A stretch of DNA of 64,000 bases from Citrobacter farmeri (GCF_019048065.1 NZ_CP077291.1:3286001-3350000), one strand, 5' to 3'; positions 49,624 to 59,523 are shown, counted from the stretch's first letter. Program-made: numbers and translations. Notes: generated from the sequence alone by a model not told the origin.

Positions 49624-50691
49624 ATGAACCAGAAATATATGATTTACATGTACCTGCTGAAGGCCAGAACGTTTATCGCTCTGCTGCTGGTCATCGCATT
49701 CTTCAGCGTGATGGTACCGAATTTCCTGACCACATCTAACCTACTGATTATGACCCAGCACGTTGCCATTACCGGCCTGCTGGCGATTGGGATGACGCTG
49801 GTGATCCTGACCGGCGGTATTGACCTGTCGGTCGGCGCCGTTGCCGGTATCTGCGGCATGGTGGCGGGGGCGTTACTCACCAATGGGTTGCCCATCTGGG
49901 GCGGCAACATCATCTTCTTCAACGTGCCTGAAGTGATCCTCTGTGTCGCCATCTTTGGCGTTCTCGTTGGGTTCGTCAACGGCGCCGTCATCACCCGCTT
50001 TGGCGTTGCGCCTTTCATCTGTACCCTCGGTATGATGTACGTTGCCAGGGGCTCAGCCCTGCTGTTTAACGACGGCAGCACCTACCCCAACCTTAATGGT
50101 ATGGAGGCGCTGGGCAATACCGGTTTTGCCACCCTGGGCTCCGGCACCTTGCTGGGCATTTACCTGCCTATCTGGCTGATGATCGCCTTTCTGGTGCTGG
50201 GCTACTGGATCACTACCAAAACCCCGCTCGGTCGCTACATCTACGCGATCGGTGGTAACGAATCCGCCGCGCGACTCGCTGGTGTACCGATCGTCAAAGC
50301 GAAAATTTTCGTGTACGCCTTCTCCGGGTTATGTGCGGCCTTCGTTGGGCTGATTGTCGCGTCCCAGTTACAAACCTCGCACCCGATGACCGGCAACATG
50401 TTTGAGATGGACGCCATCGGCGCCACCGTTCTGGGCGGAACCGCGCTCGCGGGTGGTCGCGGACGGGTATCTGGATCCATCATCGGGGCCTTCGTCATCG
50501 TTTTTCTGGCCGATGGTATGGTGATGATGGGCGTCAGCGACTTCTGGCAAATGGTCATTAAGGGCGTCGTTATCGTCACCGCCGTGGTTGTCGACCAGTT
50601 CCAGCAAAAGCTACAGAACAAAGTCATTCTGATGCGTCGTCATGAAGAAAAAGAGGCGACAGCACCTTCAGCAAATACCGTATCCAGTTAA
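49624..50691 (+). CDS. Sugar ABC transporter permease (RbsC-like)
   Basis: A 355-residue inner-membrane permease of the ribose type with about eight to ten helices. Family motifs are AIGMTLVILTGGIDLSVGA and YAIGGNESAARLAGVPIVKAK. Also seen are DAIGATVLGGTALAGGRGR and the signature in VSGSIIGAFVI. It lies 17 bases after the ATPase and completes a single-permease importer. Confidence 0.93.
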   Translation: MNQKYMIYMYLLKARTFIALLLVIAFFSVMVPNFLTTSNLLIMTQHVAITGLLAIGMTLVILTGGIDLSVGAVAGICGMVAGALLTNGLPIWGGNIIFFNVPEVILCVAIFGVLVGFVNGAVITRFGVAPFICTLGMMYVARGSALLFNDGSTYPNLNGMEALGNTGFATLGSGTLLGIYLPIWLMIAFLVLGYWITTKTPLGRYIYAIGGNESAARLAGVPIVKAKIFVYAFSGLCAAFVGLIVASQLQTSHPMTGNMFEMDAIGATVLGGTALAGGRGRVSGSIIGAFVIVFLADGMVMMGVSDFWQMVIKGVVIVTAVVVDQFQQKLQNKVILMRRHEEKEATAPSANTVSS

Positions 50692-50704
50692 GTAGCATCA
50701 CTCC

Positions 50705-50725
50705 GCCGGACATTGCGTGTCCGGC
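50705..50725. repeat. REP-like palindrome between permease and dehydrogenase genes
   Basis: gccggaca pairs perfectly with tgtccggc across five bases. It resembles enterobacterial REP units and divides the transport genes from the two dehydrogenases; it may trim RNA from the 3' side. Confidence 0.6.
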
Positions 50726-50744
50726 TTATACAGGGGAAAGAAAT

Positions 50745-51542
50745 ATGCAACGTGATTTTCATGGTAAGACGGTCGTCATCACCGGAGCATGCCGGGGAAT
50801 TGGCGCGGGTATCGCTGAACGTTTCGCCCGGGATGGCGCAAACCTGGTGATGGTCTCCAACGCTGAGCGCGTTCACGAAACAGCAGAACAACTGCGCCAG
50901 CGCTACCAGGCTGACATTTTATCACTACAGGTTGATGTCACTAACGAAGAACAGGTACAGGCATTGTATGAACAGGCGGCTGCGCGCTTTGGCTCGATTG
51001 ATGTCTCTATCCAGAACGCGGGCGTGATCACCATTGATTACTTTGACCGGATGCCGAAAGCGGATTTTGAAAAAACCCTCGCCGTCAATACCACTGGCGT
51101 GTGGCTCTGCTGCCGGGAAGCGGCGAAATATATGGTCAAACAAAATCACGGCTGCCTGATTAATACCTCTTCCGGCCAGGGACGTCAGGGCTTTATCTAT
51201 ACCCCACACTACGCCGCCAGCAAAATGGGTGTCATTGGTATCACGCAAAGCCTGGCGCACGAACTGGCACCGTGGAACATTACCGTCAACGCCTTCTGTC
51301 CGGGGATCATCGAAAGCGAAATGTGGGATTACAACGATCGCGTCTGGGGCCAGATCCTCAGTACGGATGAAAAACGCTATGGCAAAGGTGAACTGATGGC
51401 GGAATGGGTTAAGGGCATCCCCATGAAACGCGCAGGTAAACCTGAAGATGTCGCCGGACTGGTCGCCTTCCTGGCCTCTGACGATGCGCGCTATCTTACC
51501 GGACAAACCATCAACATTGATGGTGGCCTGATTATGTCGTAA
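50745..51542 (+). CDS. Short-chain dehydrogenase/reductase, polyol type (first of two)
   Basis: A 265-residue SDR. The cofactor loop is TGACRGIG (13-20), NAG at 91-93, catalytic Ser in TSSGQG, Tyr156 and Lys160 in HYAASK. The residues after the second strand (VSNAER) do not decide between NAD and NADP. The family includes sugar and sugar-alcohol dehydrogenases. It is 53 bases after the permease and followed by a second, clearly different SDR. Substrate unknown. Confidence 0.88.
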   Translation: MQRDFHGKTVVITGACRGIGAGIAERFARDGANLVMVSNAERVHETAEQLRQRYQADILSLQVDVTNEEQVQALYEQAAARFGSIDVSIQNAGVITIDYFDRMPKADFEKTLAVNTTGVWLCCREAAKYMVKQNHGCLINTSSGQGRQGFIYTPHYAASKMGVIGITQSLAHELAPWNITVNAFCPGIIESEMWDYNDRVWGQILSTDEKRYGKGELMAEWVKGIPMKRAGKPEDVAGLVAFLASDDARYLTGQTINIDGGLIMS

Positions 51543-51576
51543 TACCCGACGGGTATTTGTGAAGAGAGTTATCACT

Positions 51577-52362
51577 ATGATCGCAAAAGATTTTGCTCAA
51601 CAACTGTTTAACCTACAAGGACGCGTCGCTTTCGTCACTGGCGCCGGTAGCGGCATCGGTCAGACCATTGCCTGGGCGCTGGCCAGCGCGGGCGCACGGG
51701 TAGTCTGTTTTGATCTGCGCGAAGACAGCGGGCTGAAAGAGACCGCTGATCATATCGAAGCAATTGGCGGCCAGGCGGCACACTATACGGGAGATGTTCG
51801 TCAGCTCAGCGATCTGCGCGCCGCCGTCGCCCTGACCAAAGCGCGGTTTGGTCGTCTGGATATCGCGGTCAACGCTGCCGGTATTGCCAACGCCAACCCG
51901 GCGCTGGAAATGGAAAGTGAACAGTGGCAGCGCGTCATCGACATCAACCTTACGGGCGTATGGAACTCCTGTAAGGCCGAAGCGGAACTGATGCTGGAAT
52001 CTGGCGGCGGCTCAATCATCAACATCGCCTCTATGTCCGGAATCATCGTTAACCGTGGTCTTGAACAGGCGCATTACAACAGTTCGAAAGCGGGGGTTAT
52101 TCACCTCTCGAAGAGTCTGGCGATGGAATGGATTGAGAAAGGCATTCGCGTGAATTCAATCAGCCCGGGATACACCGCCACACCGATGAACACCCGCCCT
52201 GAAATGGTTCATCAGACGCGTGAATTTGAGAGCCAGACGCCGATTCAGCGAATGGCAAAAGTTGAAGAGATGGCTGGTCCGGCGCTGTTCCTCGCCAGTG
52301 ATGCGGCCTCGTTTTGCACCGGCGTCGATCTCGTCGTGGATGGCGGATTTATCTGCTGGTAA
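51577..52362 (+). CDS. Short-chain dehydrogenase/reductase, polyol type (second of two)
   Basis: A 261-residue SDR. It has TGAGSGIG (21-28), an acidic residue at the end of the second strand (FDL, Asp47) favouring NAD, NAAGI at 99-103, and catalytic Tyr167 and Lys171 in HYNSSK. A GTG at 51559 could add six residues; the ATG at 51577 with GAGAG upstream is chosen. It resembles gluconate and sugar-alcohol dehydrogenases. It is last gene of the kinase-ABC-SDR operon, followed by a hairpin. Confidence 0.88.
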   Translation: MIAKDFAQQLFNLQGRVAFVTGAGSGIGQTIAWALASAGARVVCFDLREDSGLKETADHIEAIGGQAAHYTGDVRQLSDLRAAVALTKARFGRLDIAVNAAGIANANPALEMESEQWQRVIDINLTGVWNSCKAEAELMLESGGGSIINIASMSGIIVNRGLEQAHYNSSKAGVIHLSKSLAMEWIEKGIRVNSISPGYTATPMNTRPEMVHQTREFESQTPIQRMAKVEEMAGPALFLASDAASFCTGVDLVVDGGFICW

Positions 52363-52370
52363 ACAGAAAT

Positions 52371-52408
52371 TCGCCCGCAGCCATGGCTGACTGCGGGCGA
52401 TGTGATAA
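52371..52408 (+). terminator. Hairpin closing the sugar operon
   Basis: A perfect 10-base stem (tcgcccgcag / ctgcgggcga) with a 10-base loop, eight bases after the last SDR stop. The following T content is poor, so efficiency is uncertain. Confidence 0.65.
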
Positions 52409-52472
52409 AGCGGGTGCCGTCACATCCAGACCTGACAAGCGGATATGCGGGGATAACGCCCCGCATAACGGC

Positions 52473-52625
52473 TACTTCTTCGATTCGTAAGCGAGAACTG
52501 CCTTAAACTCAATACCACGCTCCCTGACGCTGAACTCACAGAGTGTGTCCCTCACCAGAAGCGTGAATCCCAGCACTGTAATGCAGAGTGCGATGACTGC
52601 CATTAAGGCATATTTCGTCAGCATG
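52473..52625 (-). CDS. hokE: HokE, Hok/Gef type I toxin peptide
   Basis: A 50-residue membrane toxin of the Hok family. It begins [14 protein letters not shown] with a single hydrophobic helix, then [20 protein letters not shown], the standard Hok C-terminal part with the conserved cysteine and Glu. The end is ESKK. GGAGG lies before the ATG. A stem (atgcgggg / ccccgcat, 52445-52466) follows the stop and probably folds the mRNA 3' end. K-12 hokE lies at the same chromosomal position. The peptide would depolarise the membrane if translated. The frame is intact, unlike many chromosomal hok copies disturbed by IS elements. Confidence 0.92.
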
Positions 52626-52659
52626 TATTGCCTCCATGCGAAGAAGAGACTACCATCCG

Positions 52660-52735
52660 AATTGTTCAGGTTTGGAATGGTAGCCTCAAGGTTGATAGAA
52701 CTGTCACCTTGGGGCTTTCTTCTTTCCAGACCTCA
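52660..52735 (+). ncRNA. SokE-type antisense RNA region
   Basis: Opposite the hok leader, cctcaaggt pairs with accttgggg and is followed by ctttcttcttt. This is the terminator layout of Sok antisense RNAs, which block translation of the toxin leader. The 5' end is not fixed by sequence; the start given is approximate. Nearby ctaccat/atggtag and cctcag/ctgagg repeats belong to the folded hok leader. Confidence 0.6.
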
Positions 52736-52799
52736 GCAATGGCCTGAGGCTGGACAGCATCAGGCACCCGCCGTTATCGTACTCTCCTTCTCTCTTGGT

Positions 52800-52819
52800 A
52801 CTGTATATTTAAACAGTAA
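52800..52819. promoter_or_regulatory. LexA (SOS) box for hokE
   Basis: The 20-base block with CTGTATATTTAAACAG (52802-52817) is a near-consensus LexA operator. It lies about 175 bases upstream of the hokE start on its promoter side. hokE of E. coli is a known LexA target, so DNA damage should induce this toxin mRNA. A betT stop is only 32 bases away on the other side. Confidence 0.85.
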
Positions 52820-52850
52820 AATCTTATTTTCGGAAAACGTTTAGACAGCC

Positions 52851-54884
52851 CTACATCCCCGGGAACAGCACGCCATTTCCCGGCGCTTCGCGATCCAGAT
52901 GGATGAAGTTCAGATGACGTTCATACTGGTCGAGAATATCGGTAATCACCTGCTCTTTGCTGTAGTCCATCAGGTCATTGCCCTGACTGCCTTCCAGCAG
53001 GAAGGTCTCCAGACGGTAATAGGTCGATTTCCCGCTACGCGCACGGTAGGTAAAGCCCGGAATCGCATACTGCTGCGGCCAGATTTGGTAGATAAAGTTA
53101 CGTTCATCCCCCATATGCACCCGCAAATCAAGGTGTCCCAGACTTTCCCCTTCCACAGGCGGCAGGCTTTTCAGTTCGACCTGCGCGCCACGCAGTGTTA
53201 ACTCCTGCGCCACCTCTTCCATTGCCGGGAAGCACACATTCTGCATCATTTCGCGGGTATAGCGCGTACCGGGATAGTTCATCAGCCGCGACAGGCGTTT
53301 TTTCCAGCTCAACCGGTCCTGTACGCCCATCGGACGCGGCGCGGTATTCCGGTTAGCGCTCTCCCGGCGATAATCTTCCACCTTCAGCGACTTATACAGT
53401 CCCGCCATAATAAAGAAAATGACAAAGCTGAACGGCAGCCCCATGATCACCGTGGTGTTCTGCAAAGCGGAAATCCCGTTCGTCATTAACATTCCCAGCG
53501 TCAGCAAACCGATCGCCACTGACCAGAAGACACGCAGCCATGACGGGGCATCACTGTTAATATCTTTCAGCTTCGAGGTGAAATTCCCCAGCACCAGCGC
53601 GCCAGAATCCGCTGACGTGACATAAAACAGCAGGCCGGTGATGGTGGCCACCGACGCGCTAAAGGTAAACGCCGGATACTGCGCCAGCAGGCTGTAAAAT
53701 CCACGTTCCGGATGTGCCATCGCCTCCTCAGCAAAACCCGCATCGCCGTGAATGATTTCATACAGCGCGCTGTTGCCGAATACCGACAGCCACAACAGGG
53801 TAAAGGTGAACGGAATAATCAGCGTCCCGAAGACAAACTGACGGATGGTACGCCCGCGTGAGATTCGCGCAAGAAATAAGCCGACAAACGGCGACCAGGC
53901 CACCCACCACGCCCAGAAGAACAGCGTCCAGTTATTCATCCATTCAACCGGTCGATCGAAAGCAAAGCTGTTCAACGTCATGCCCATAAAGCGATTCACA
54001 TAGTCGCCCACGTTCAGCACCAGGGCATTAAGCAGGAACGACGTGTCGCCCATAAACAGGACGAACAGAATGAGCCCCAGCGCCAACAGGACGTTTAGCT
54101 CTGAAAGCACGCGGATACCCTTATCTACGCCGGAGGTAACCGAAATCGTGGCAATCACCACCGACAGCACAATCAGCGCCGCTTTCGCCGCCATCGAATC
54201 CGGAATATCAAACAGTACGCTCAGACCATAGTTGAGCTGAACCACACCAATTCCCAGCGTCGTGGCGATACCAAAAATGGTGCCGATGACGGCGGCAATA
54301 TCAACGCTATGCCCAATCGGCCCGTTAATGCGTTTACCAAAGATCGGGTAGAGCGCGGAACGGATAGTCAGCGGCAGGTTATAGCGATAGCTGAAGTATC
54401 CCAGCGCCATGCCCATCAGGGCATACATCGACCAGCCGGTCAGGCCGTAGTGAAATAGCGTCCACACCATCGACTGACGCGCCGCTTCAATCGTCTGCCC
54501 AGCCCCTTCCGGCGGCTGCATATATTGTGTTACCGGCTCCGCCACGGAAAAGAACATCAGGTCGATACCAATCCCGGCGGCGAACAGCATGGCGGCCCAG
54601 CTAAGCAGGCTGAATTCCGGTTTCGACTGCTCCGGACCGAGCTTGACTGAGCCAAAGCGCGAGCAGGCGATGAAGACAACAAAGACGATATACAGCGTGG
54701 CCGCCAGCAAATAGTACCAGCCGAAGGTTTTTGAAACCCAGTTCAACGTCCGGCCAATCCAGACGGCCGAGAAATCGCTAAAAAAGATGGTGGTCAGGGA
54801 AAACAACAAAATCAGCCCGGCGGACGTGTAGAAAACCACCGGATTGATTTTGTCCTTTTCTCTGCGCAGTGGAAGGTCTGACAT
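52851..54884 (-). CDS. betT: High-affinity choline transporter BetT
   Basis: A 677-residue BCCT-family proton/choline symporter with 12 membrane segments and a long cytoplasmic C-terminus (about residue 510 on) that responds to osmotic stress. The family motif GIGIDLMFFSVAEP and the choline-binding tryptophan stretch around WTLFFWAWWVAWSPFVGLFLA are visible. It is divergent from betIBA across 127 bases. K-12 has the bet genes elsewhere (near 7 min), so this placement beside hokE differs. Confidence 0.96.
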   Translation of the reverse strand: MSDLPLRREKDKINPVVFYTSAGLILLFSLTTIFFSDFSAVWIGRTLNWVSKTFGWYYLLAATLYIVFVVFIACSRFGSVKLGPEQSKPEFSLLSWAAMLFAAGIGIDLMFFSVAEPVTQYMQPPEGAGQTIEAARQSMVWTLFHYGLTGWSMYALMGMALGYFSYRYNLPLTIRSALYPIFGKRINGPIGHSVDIAAVIGTIFGIATTLGIGVVQLNYGLSVLFDIPDSMAAKAALIVLSVVIATISVTSGVDKGIRVLSELNVLLALGLILFVLFMGDTSFLLNALVLNVGDYVNRFMGMTLNSFAFDRPVEWMNNWTLFFWAWWVAWSPFVGLFLARISRGRTIRQFVFGTLIIPFTFTLLWLSVFGNSALYEIIHGDAGFAEEAMAHPERGFYSLLAQYPAFTFSASVATITGLLFYVTSADSGALVLGNFTSKLKDINSDAPSWLRVFWSVAIGLLTLGMLMTNGISALQNTTVIMGLPFSFVIFFIMAGLYKSLKVEDYRRESANRNTAPRPMGVQDRLSWKKRLSRLMNYPGTRYTREMMQNVCFPAMEEVAQELTLRGAQVELKSLPPVEGESLGHLDLRVHMGDERNFIYQIWPQQYAIPGFTYRARSGKSTYYRLETFLLEGSQGNDLMDYSKEQVITDILDQYERHLNFIHLDREAPGNGVLFPGM

Positions 54885-54949
54885 CCAGTATCCTCACATT
54901 TTTTGTAACTATTAAAAATCAAATTCGCAACAATTAAGACACATTTTAT

Positions 54950-54963
54950 ATTGAACGTCCAAT
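54950..54963. promoter_or_regulatory. BetI operator candidate
   Basis: attgaac/gtccaat forms a 14-base inverted repeat with one mismatched pair in the 127-base gap between betT and betI. The same pattern occurs in the E. coli betT-betI control region, where BetI binds and is released by choline. Confidence 0.65.
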
Positions 54964-55011
54964 CAAAAACCGCTTTAATGGTTAAACAAAACTGATGAAT
55001 GGAGTCCCAAA

Positions 55012-55602
55012 ATGCCCAAACTGGGGATGCAGCCGATACGGCAGCGGCAGCTGATTGACGCCACGCTGGAAGCGATAAATGAAGTCGGGATGCACGATGC
55101 GACCATTGCACAGATTGCCCGTCGCGCCGGGGTCTCAACCGGGATCATTAGCCATTACTTTAAGGATAAGAATGGATTGCTGGAGGCGACGATGCGCGAC
55201 ATCACCAGCCAGCTACGTCATGCCGTTTTGCGTCGACTCCATGCGCTACCGGGGGCGCGCGCGGAACTACGGCTGCGTGCCATCGTGGCGGGAAATTTTG
55301 ATGAAACCCAGATCAGCCACGCCGCAATGAAAGCCTGGCTGGCGTTCTGGGCCAGCAGTATGCACCAGCCGATGCTGTATCGCCTGCAACAGGTCGCCAG
55401 TAAGCGTCTGCTGTCGAACATCGTTGCCGAATTTAAACGCGAGCTGCCGCGTGAACAGGCGCAACAGGCGGGCTACGGATTAGCGGCGCTGATAGACGGG
55501 CTGTGGCTCCGCGCGGCATTGAGCGGTAAGCCGTTCAACCTTAGTCTCGCCCAGGCGCTGACCACCCATTTCATCAGTCAGCACTTACAAAAAAGCCACT
55601 GA
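55012..55602 (+). CDS. betI: Choline-responsive repressor BetI
   Basis: A 196-residue TetR-family repressor. The helix-turn-helix is at about residues 27-50 ([19 protein letters not shown]). The C-terminal part is the family's ligand-binding helical domain. It represses betT and betIBA in the absence of choline. It heads betIBA, 17 bases before betB. Confidence 0.96.
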   Translation: MPKLGMQPIRQRQLIDATLEAINEVGMHDATIAQIARRAGVSTGIISHYFKDKNGLLEATMRDITSQLRHAVLRRLHALPGARAELRLRAIVAGNFDETQISHAAMKAWLAFWASSMHQPMLYRLQQVASKRLLSNIVAEFKRELPREQAQQAGYGLAALIDGLWLRAALSGKPFNLSLAQALTTHFISQHLQKSH

Positions 55603-55619
55603 CTCACCGAGGAGAATGC

Positions 55620-57092
55620 ATGTCCCGAATGGCAGAACAACAGCTTTACATTGATGGTGGTTATACCGCCGCCACCAGCGGTCGGACTTTCGAGACGATC
55701 AACCCTGCCAATGGCGAAGTCCTTGCCACCGTACAGGCCGCTGGCCGTGAGGATGTCGACCGCGCGGTGAAAAGCGCTCAGCGTGGACAAAAAATGTGGG
55801 CGGCGATGACCGCGATGGAACGCTCGCGCATTCTGCGTCGGGCGGTGGAGATACTGCGCGAGCGCAATGACGAACTGGCGAAGCTGGAAACGCTCGACAC
55901 AGGCAAACCGTTCAGCGAAACCGCCAGCGTCGATATCGTGACCGGCGCAGACGTACTGGAGTATTACGCCGGGCTGATCCCCGCGCTGGAAGGAAGCCAA
56001 ATCCCCCTGCGCGAGACCGCCTTCGTTTACACCCGACGCGAGCCGTTGGGCGTGGTCGCCGGGATTGGCGCCTGGAACTACCCGATTCAAATCGCACTGT
56101 GGAAATCCGCGCCAGCGCTGGCGGCAGGCAATGCGATGATCTTCAAACCCAGCGAAGTCACCCCGCTCACCGCCCTGAAGCTGGCGGAAATCTACAGCGA
56201 AGCCGGCCTGCCGGACGGCGTCTTTAACGTCCTGTCGGGTGAAGGGGCAGAAACGGGCCACTATCTGACCGAGCATCCGGGCATCGCCAAAGTCTCCTTC
56301 ACCGGCGGCGTCGCCAGCGGCAAAAAAGTGATGGCGAACTCTGCCGCTTCCTCATTAAAAGAAGTGACGATGGAGCTGGGCGGTAAATCGCCGCTGATCG
56401 TTTTCGAGGATGCCAACGTCAACCTTGCTGCCGATATCGCGATGATGGCGAATTTTTACAGCACCGGTCAGGTCTGTACCAACGGAACCCGCGTATTTAT
56501 TCCGGCGCGGATGAAAAGCGCCTTCGAACAGACCATTCTGTCTCGCGTGGCGCGGATCCGCGCAGGCGATCTGTTTGACCCCGCCACCAACTTTGGCCCA
56601 CTGGTCAGCTTCCCGCATCGCGAAAATGTCCTGCGTTATATCGAAAGCGGTAAAAACGAAGGCGCAACGCTGCTTTGCGGTGGCGATGTGTTGAAGGGTA
56701 GCGCATTCGACCACGGCGCCTGGGTTGCCCCTACGGTGTTCACCGACTGCCACGATGAGATGACGATTGTACGTGAAGAGATCTTCGGCCCGGTGATGGC
56801 GATCCTGACTTACGAGAGCGAGGACGAGGTCATCCGTCGCGCCAACGACACCGATTACGGTCTGGCGGCCGGTGTTGTCACCCAGGATCTTAACCGCGCA
56901 CATCGCGTTATTCACCAGCTTGAAGCCGGGATCTGCTGGATCAACACCTGGGGCGAATCTCCCGCCGAAATGCCGGTTGGCGGCTATAAGCATTCCGGTA
57001 TCGGGCGTGAAAACGGCGTGATGACGTTGCAAAGCTACACCCAGGTGAAATCCATCCAGCTCGAGATGGCGCCCTTCCAGTCCGTATTTTAA
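55620..57092 (+). CDS. betB: Betaine aldehyde dehydrogenase BetB
   Basis: A 490-residue NAD(P)-dependent aldehyde dehydrogenase that oxidises betaine aldehyde to glycine betaine. Active-site motifs are MELGGKSP (general-base Glu) and GQVCTNGTR (catalytic Cys). Cofactor-binding motifs include FTGGVASG. Two starts are close (MSRMAEQ); the first, with GAGGAG, is used. It is second gene of betIBA. Confidence 0.96.
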   Translation: MSRMAEQQLYIDGGYTAATSGRTFETINPANGEVLATVQAAGREDVDRAVKSAQRGQKMWAAMTAMERSRILRRAVEILRERNDELAKLETLDTGKPFSETASVDIVTGADVLEYYAGLIPALEGSQIPLRETAFVYTRREPLGVVAGIGAWNYPIQIALWKSAPALAAGNAMIFKPSEVTPLTALKLAEIYSEAGLPDGVFNVLSGEGAETGHYLTEHPGIAKVSFTGGVASGKKVMANSAASSLKEVTMELGGKSPLIVFEDANVNLAADIAMMANFYSTGQVCTNGTRVFIPARMKSAFEQTILSRVARIRAGDLFDPATNFGPLVSFPHRENVLRYIESGKNEGATLLCGGDVLKGSAFDHGAWVAPTVFTDCHDEMTIVREEIFGPVMAILTYESEDEVIRRANDTDYGLAAGVVTQDLNRAHRVIHQLEAGICWINTWGESPAEMPVGGYKHSGIGRENGVMTLQSYTQVKSIQLEMAPFQSVF

Positions 57093-57105
57093 GCAGGAGG
57101 TTTCA

Positions 57106-58782
57106 TTGCATTTTGACTATATCATTATTGGTGCCGGTTCTGCCGGCAACGTACTGGCAACACGACTGACAGAAGACAGCAATACTACCGTTCTGCTTTT
57201 AGAAGCGGGCGGTCCGGATTACCGCGCAGACTTCCGTACCCAGATGCCGGCAGCGCTGGCCTTCCCGTTGCAAGGAAGGCGCTATAACTGGGCGTATGAG
57301 ACCGAACCTGAACCGCATATGAACTACCGTCGCATGGAGTGCGGACGCGGTAAAGGCCTGGGGGGCTCCTCGCTGATTAACGGCATGTGCTACATCCGTG
57401 GCAACGCCCTGGATCTCGATCACTGGGCAAAAGAACCTGGACTTGAGCACTGGAGCTACCTCAACTGCCTGCCCTATTACCGCAAAGCGGAAACCCGCGA
57501 TGTGGGTGCCAATGACTATCACGGCGGTGACGGCCCGGTCAGCGTGACCACGTCAAAACCGGGAGTAAACCCACTGTTTGAGGCGATGATCGAGGCTGGC
57601 GTCCAGGCGGGTTACCCGCGAACCGATGACCTGAACGGCTATCAGCAGGAAGGTTTCGGCCCGATGGACCGCACCGTCACACCGCAGGGTCGTCGCGCCA
57701 GTACCGCCCGGGGCTATCTGGATCAGGCAAAAAAGCGCCCTAACCTCACTATCGTGACGCATGCCCTGACCGACCACATCATTTTTGACGGTAAAAAAGC
57801 GGTCGGCGTCGAGTGGCTCGAAGGCGACAGTACGATCCCCGTCAGCGCGACGGCCCGAAAAGAAGTGCTGTTGTGCGCGGGCGCGATCGCCTCGCCGCAG
57901 ATCCTGCAACGCTCTGGCGTGGGCGACGCCGTGCTGTTAAAAGCGCATGCCATACCGCTGGTTCACCATTTGCCTGGCGTTGGTGAAAACCTGCAGGATC
58001 ATCTGGAGATGTACCTGCAGTATGCGTGTAAAGAGCCGGTCTCTCTCTACCCTGCCCTGCAATGGTGGAACCAGCCAAAGATCGGTGCCGAATGGCTGTT
58101 TGGCGGGACCGGCGTCGGAGCCAGTAACCATTTTGAAGCAGGCGGATTTATTCGCAGCCGCGAAGAATTTAGCTGGCCTAACATTCAGTACCATTTCCTG
58201 CCGGTGGCGATTAACTACAACGGTTCAAACGCGGTGAAAGAGCACGGTTTTCAGTGCCACGTCGGTTCAATGCGTTCGCCAAGTCGCGGCCATGTGCAGA
58301 TTAAATCGCGGGATCCGCGCGAGCATCCGGCGATTCTGTTCAACTACATGTCAACGGAGCAGGACTGGCAGGAATTTCGCGATGCGATTCGCCTTACCCG
58401 TGAAATCATCAACCAGCCGGCGCTGGATAAATTCCGTGGTCGGGAGATAAGCCCTGGTATTGACTGTCAGAGCGACGAACAATTAGATGCATTTGTGCGC
58501 AACCACGCGGAAACCGCGTTTCACCCCTGTGGCACCTGTAAAATGGGCTTTGATGAGATGGCCGTGGTCGATGGCGAAGGCAACGTGCACGGTGTGGAAA
58601 ACCTGCGCGTGGTGGATGCCTCCATCATGCCGCAAATTATTACCGGCAATCTGAATGCCACGACCATTATGATTGGCGAGAAAATCGCCGATGCCATTCG
58701 CGGTCGCGCGCCGCTGGCAAAAAGCACCGCGCGCTATTACGTGGCGGGCGATGCACCGGTACGCAAACCGGCACAACGCTAA
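57106..58782 (+). CDS. betA: Choline dehydrogenase BetA
   Basis: A 558-residue membrane-associated GMC-family flavoprotein that oxidises choline to betaine aldehyde. The FAD motif [15 protein letters not shown] is at the N-terminus. GMC signatures [20 protein letters not shown] and [13 protein letters not shown] follow, with the active-site region HPCGTCKMG and the C-terminal [15 protein letters not shown]. The start is TTG at 57106, preceded by an AGGAGG ribosome site; no ATG fits. It is last gene of the bet operon. Confidence 0.96.
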   Translation: MHFDYIIIGAGSAGNVLATRLTEDSNTTVLLLEAGGPDYRADFRTQMPAALAFPLQGRRYNWAYETEPEPHMNYRRMECGRGKGLGGSSLINGMCYIRGNALDLDHWAKEPGLEHWSYLNCLPYYRKAETRDVGANDYHGGDGPVSVTTSKPGVNPLFEAMIEAGVQAGYPRTDDLNGYQQEGFGPMDRTVTPQGRRASTARGYLDQAKKRPNLTIVTHALTDHIIFDGKKAVGVEWLEGDSTIPVSATARKEVLLCAGAIASPQILQRSGVGDAVLLKAHAIPLVHHLPGVGENLQDHLEMYLQYACKEPVSLYPALQWWNQPKIGAEWLFGGTGVGASNHFEAGGFIRSREEFSWPNIQYHFLPVAINYNGSNAVKEHGFQCHVGSMRSPSRGHVQIKSRDPREHPAILFNYMSTEQDWQEFRDAIRLTREIINQPALDKFRGREISPGIDCQSDEQLDAFVRNHAETAFHPCGTCKMGFDEMAVVDGEGNVHGVENLRVVDASIMPQIITGNLNATTIMIGEKIADAIRGRAPLAKSTARYYVAGDAPVRKPAQR

Positions 58783-58818
58783 AGAAATGTCCGCTCTGAC
58801 GACAGGGCGGAGTTTCGC

Positions 58819-59523
58819 TTACGACAACCGACACTGCGCCAGCGTTTGCCGCTGCTGGCCGTGTTCGTCAAAATTCTCCGGCGCTAACCAGCGCTGCAAT
58901 GCACGGTCACACTCAGGCCATTCACCATCAATCATCGACAACCAGTCGCTGTCCCGATTGCGGCCTTTGCGGACAATTTTCTGGCGAAAGCGGCCTTCAA
59001 ACACGAACCCTAACCGCTCTGCCGCCCGACGCGACGCCAGGTTCAGGGAGTCACACTTCCACTCCACGCGGCGATATCCCCGCGCAAATGCATAGCGTAA
59101 CAAGAGCCAGACGGCTTCTGTTCCCAGTACGCTATTTTTCATGCGCGGCGACCAGGTGACATGGCCGATTTCAACGCTGCCATGCTCCTGTTCGATCGCC
59201 ATAAAGCAGACCAACCCCACCGCACGTTCAGCGCGGGTATCCACGACGACGAAAGGCACCAGCGTGTCATCGTTCGCTTTCCCGCAAAGCCAATGGAACG
59301 TTGCCTCAACGCTGTCAGGGCGACTGCTCGCCAGCCACGTCCAGTCCCGCTCATCGTCTGCCTGCATATAGGCGTCGAACAGATCTCCGGCATGACGCGC
59401 AGGGACAAGAGGCTCGAGACGACACCAGCGACCTTCCAGCACGATTCGTTCCAGAACCGACGCGCCATGCCAGTCCGGCAGCGCATCGCCAACCGTCTGA
59501 CCATATTGATTAATTTCCGGCAC
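58819..59523 (-). CDS. GNAT-family N-acetyltransferase (RimJ/RimL type)
   Basis: A 234-residue acetyltransferase of the RimL group. Features are LEGRWCRLEPLVPARH at the start of the domain, GHVTWSPRMKNSVLGTEAVWLLLRYAFARGYRRVEWKCDSLN with the acetyl-CoA-binding helix, and SRRAAERLGFVFEG. The GTG at 59523 with AAGGAG upstream is preferred over a TTG six codons earlier. The substrate is unknown. It is convergent with betA and absent from this position in K-12. Confidence 0.85.
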   Translation of the reverse strand: MPEINQYGQTVGDALPDWHGASVLERIVLEGRWCRLEPLVPARHAGDLFDAYMQADDERDWTWLASSRPDSVEATFHWLCGKANDDTLVPFVVVDTRAERAVGLVCFMAIEQEHGSVEIGHVTWSPRMKNSVLGTEAVWLLLRYAFARGYRRVEWKCDSLNLASRRAAERLGFVFEGRFRQKIVRKGRNRDSDWLSMIDGEWPECDRALQRWLAPENFDEHGQQRQTLAQCRLS

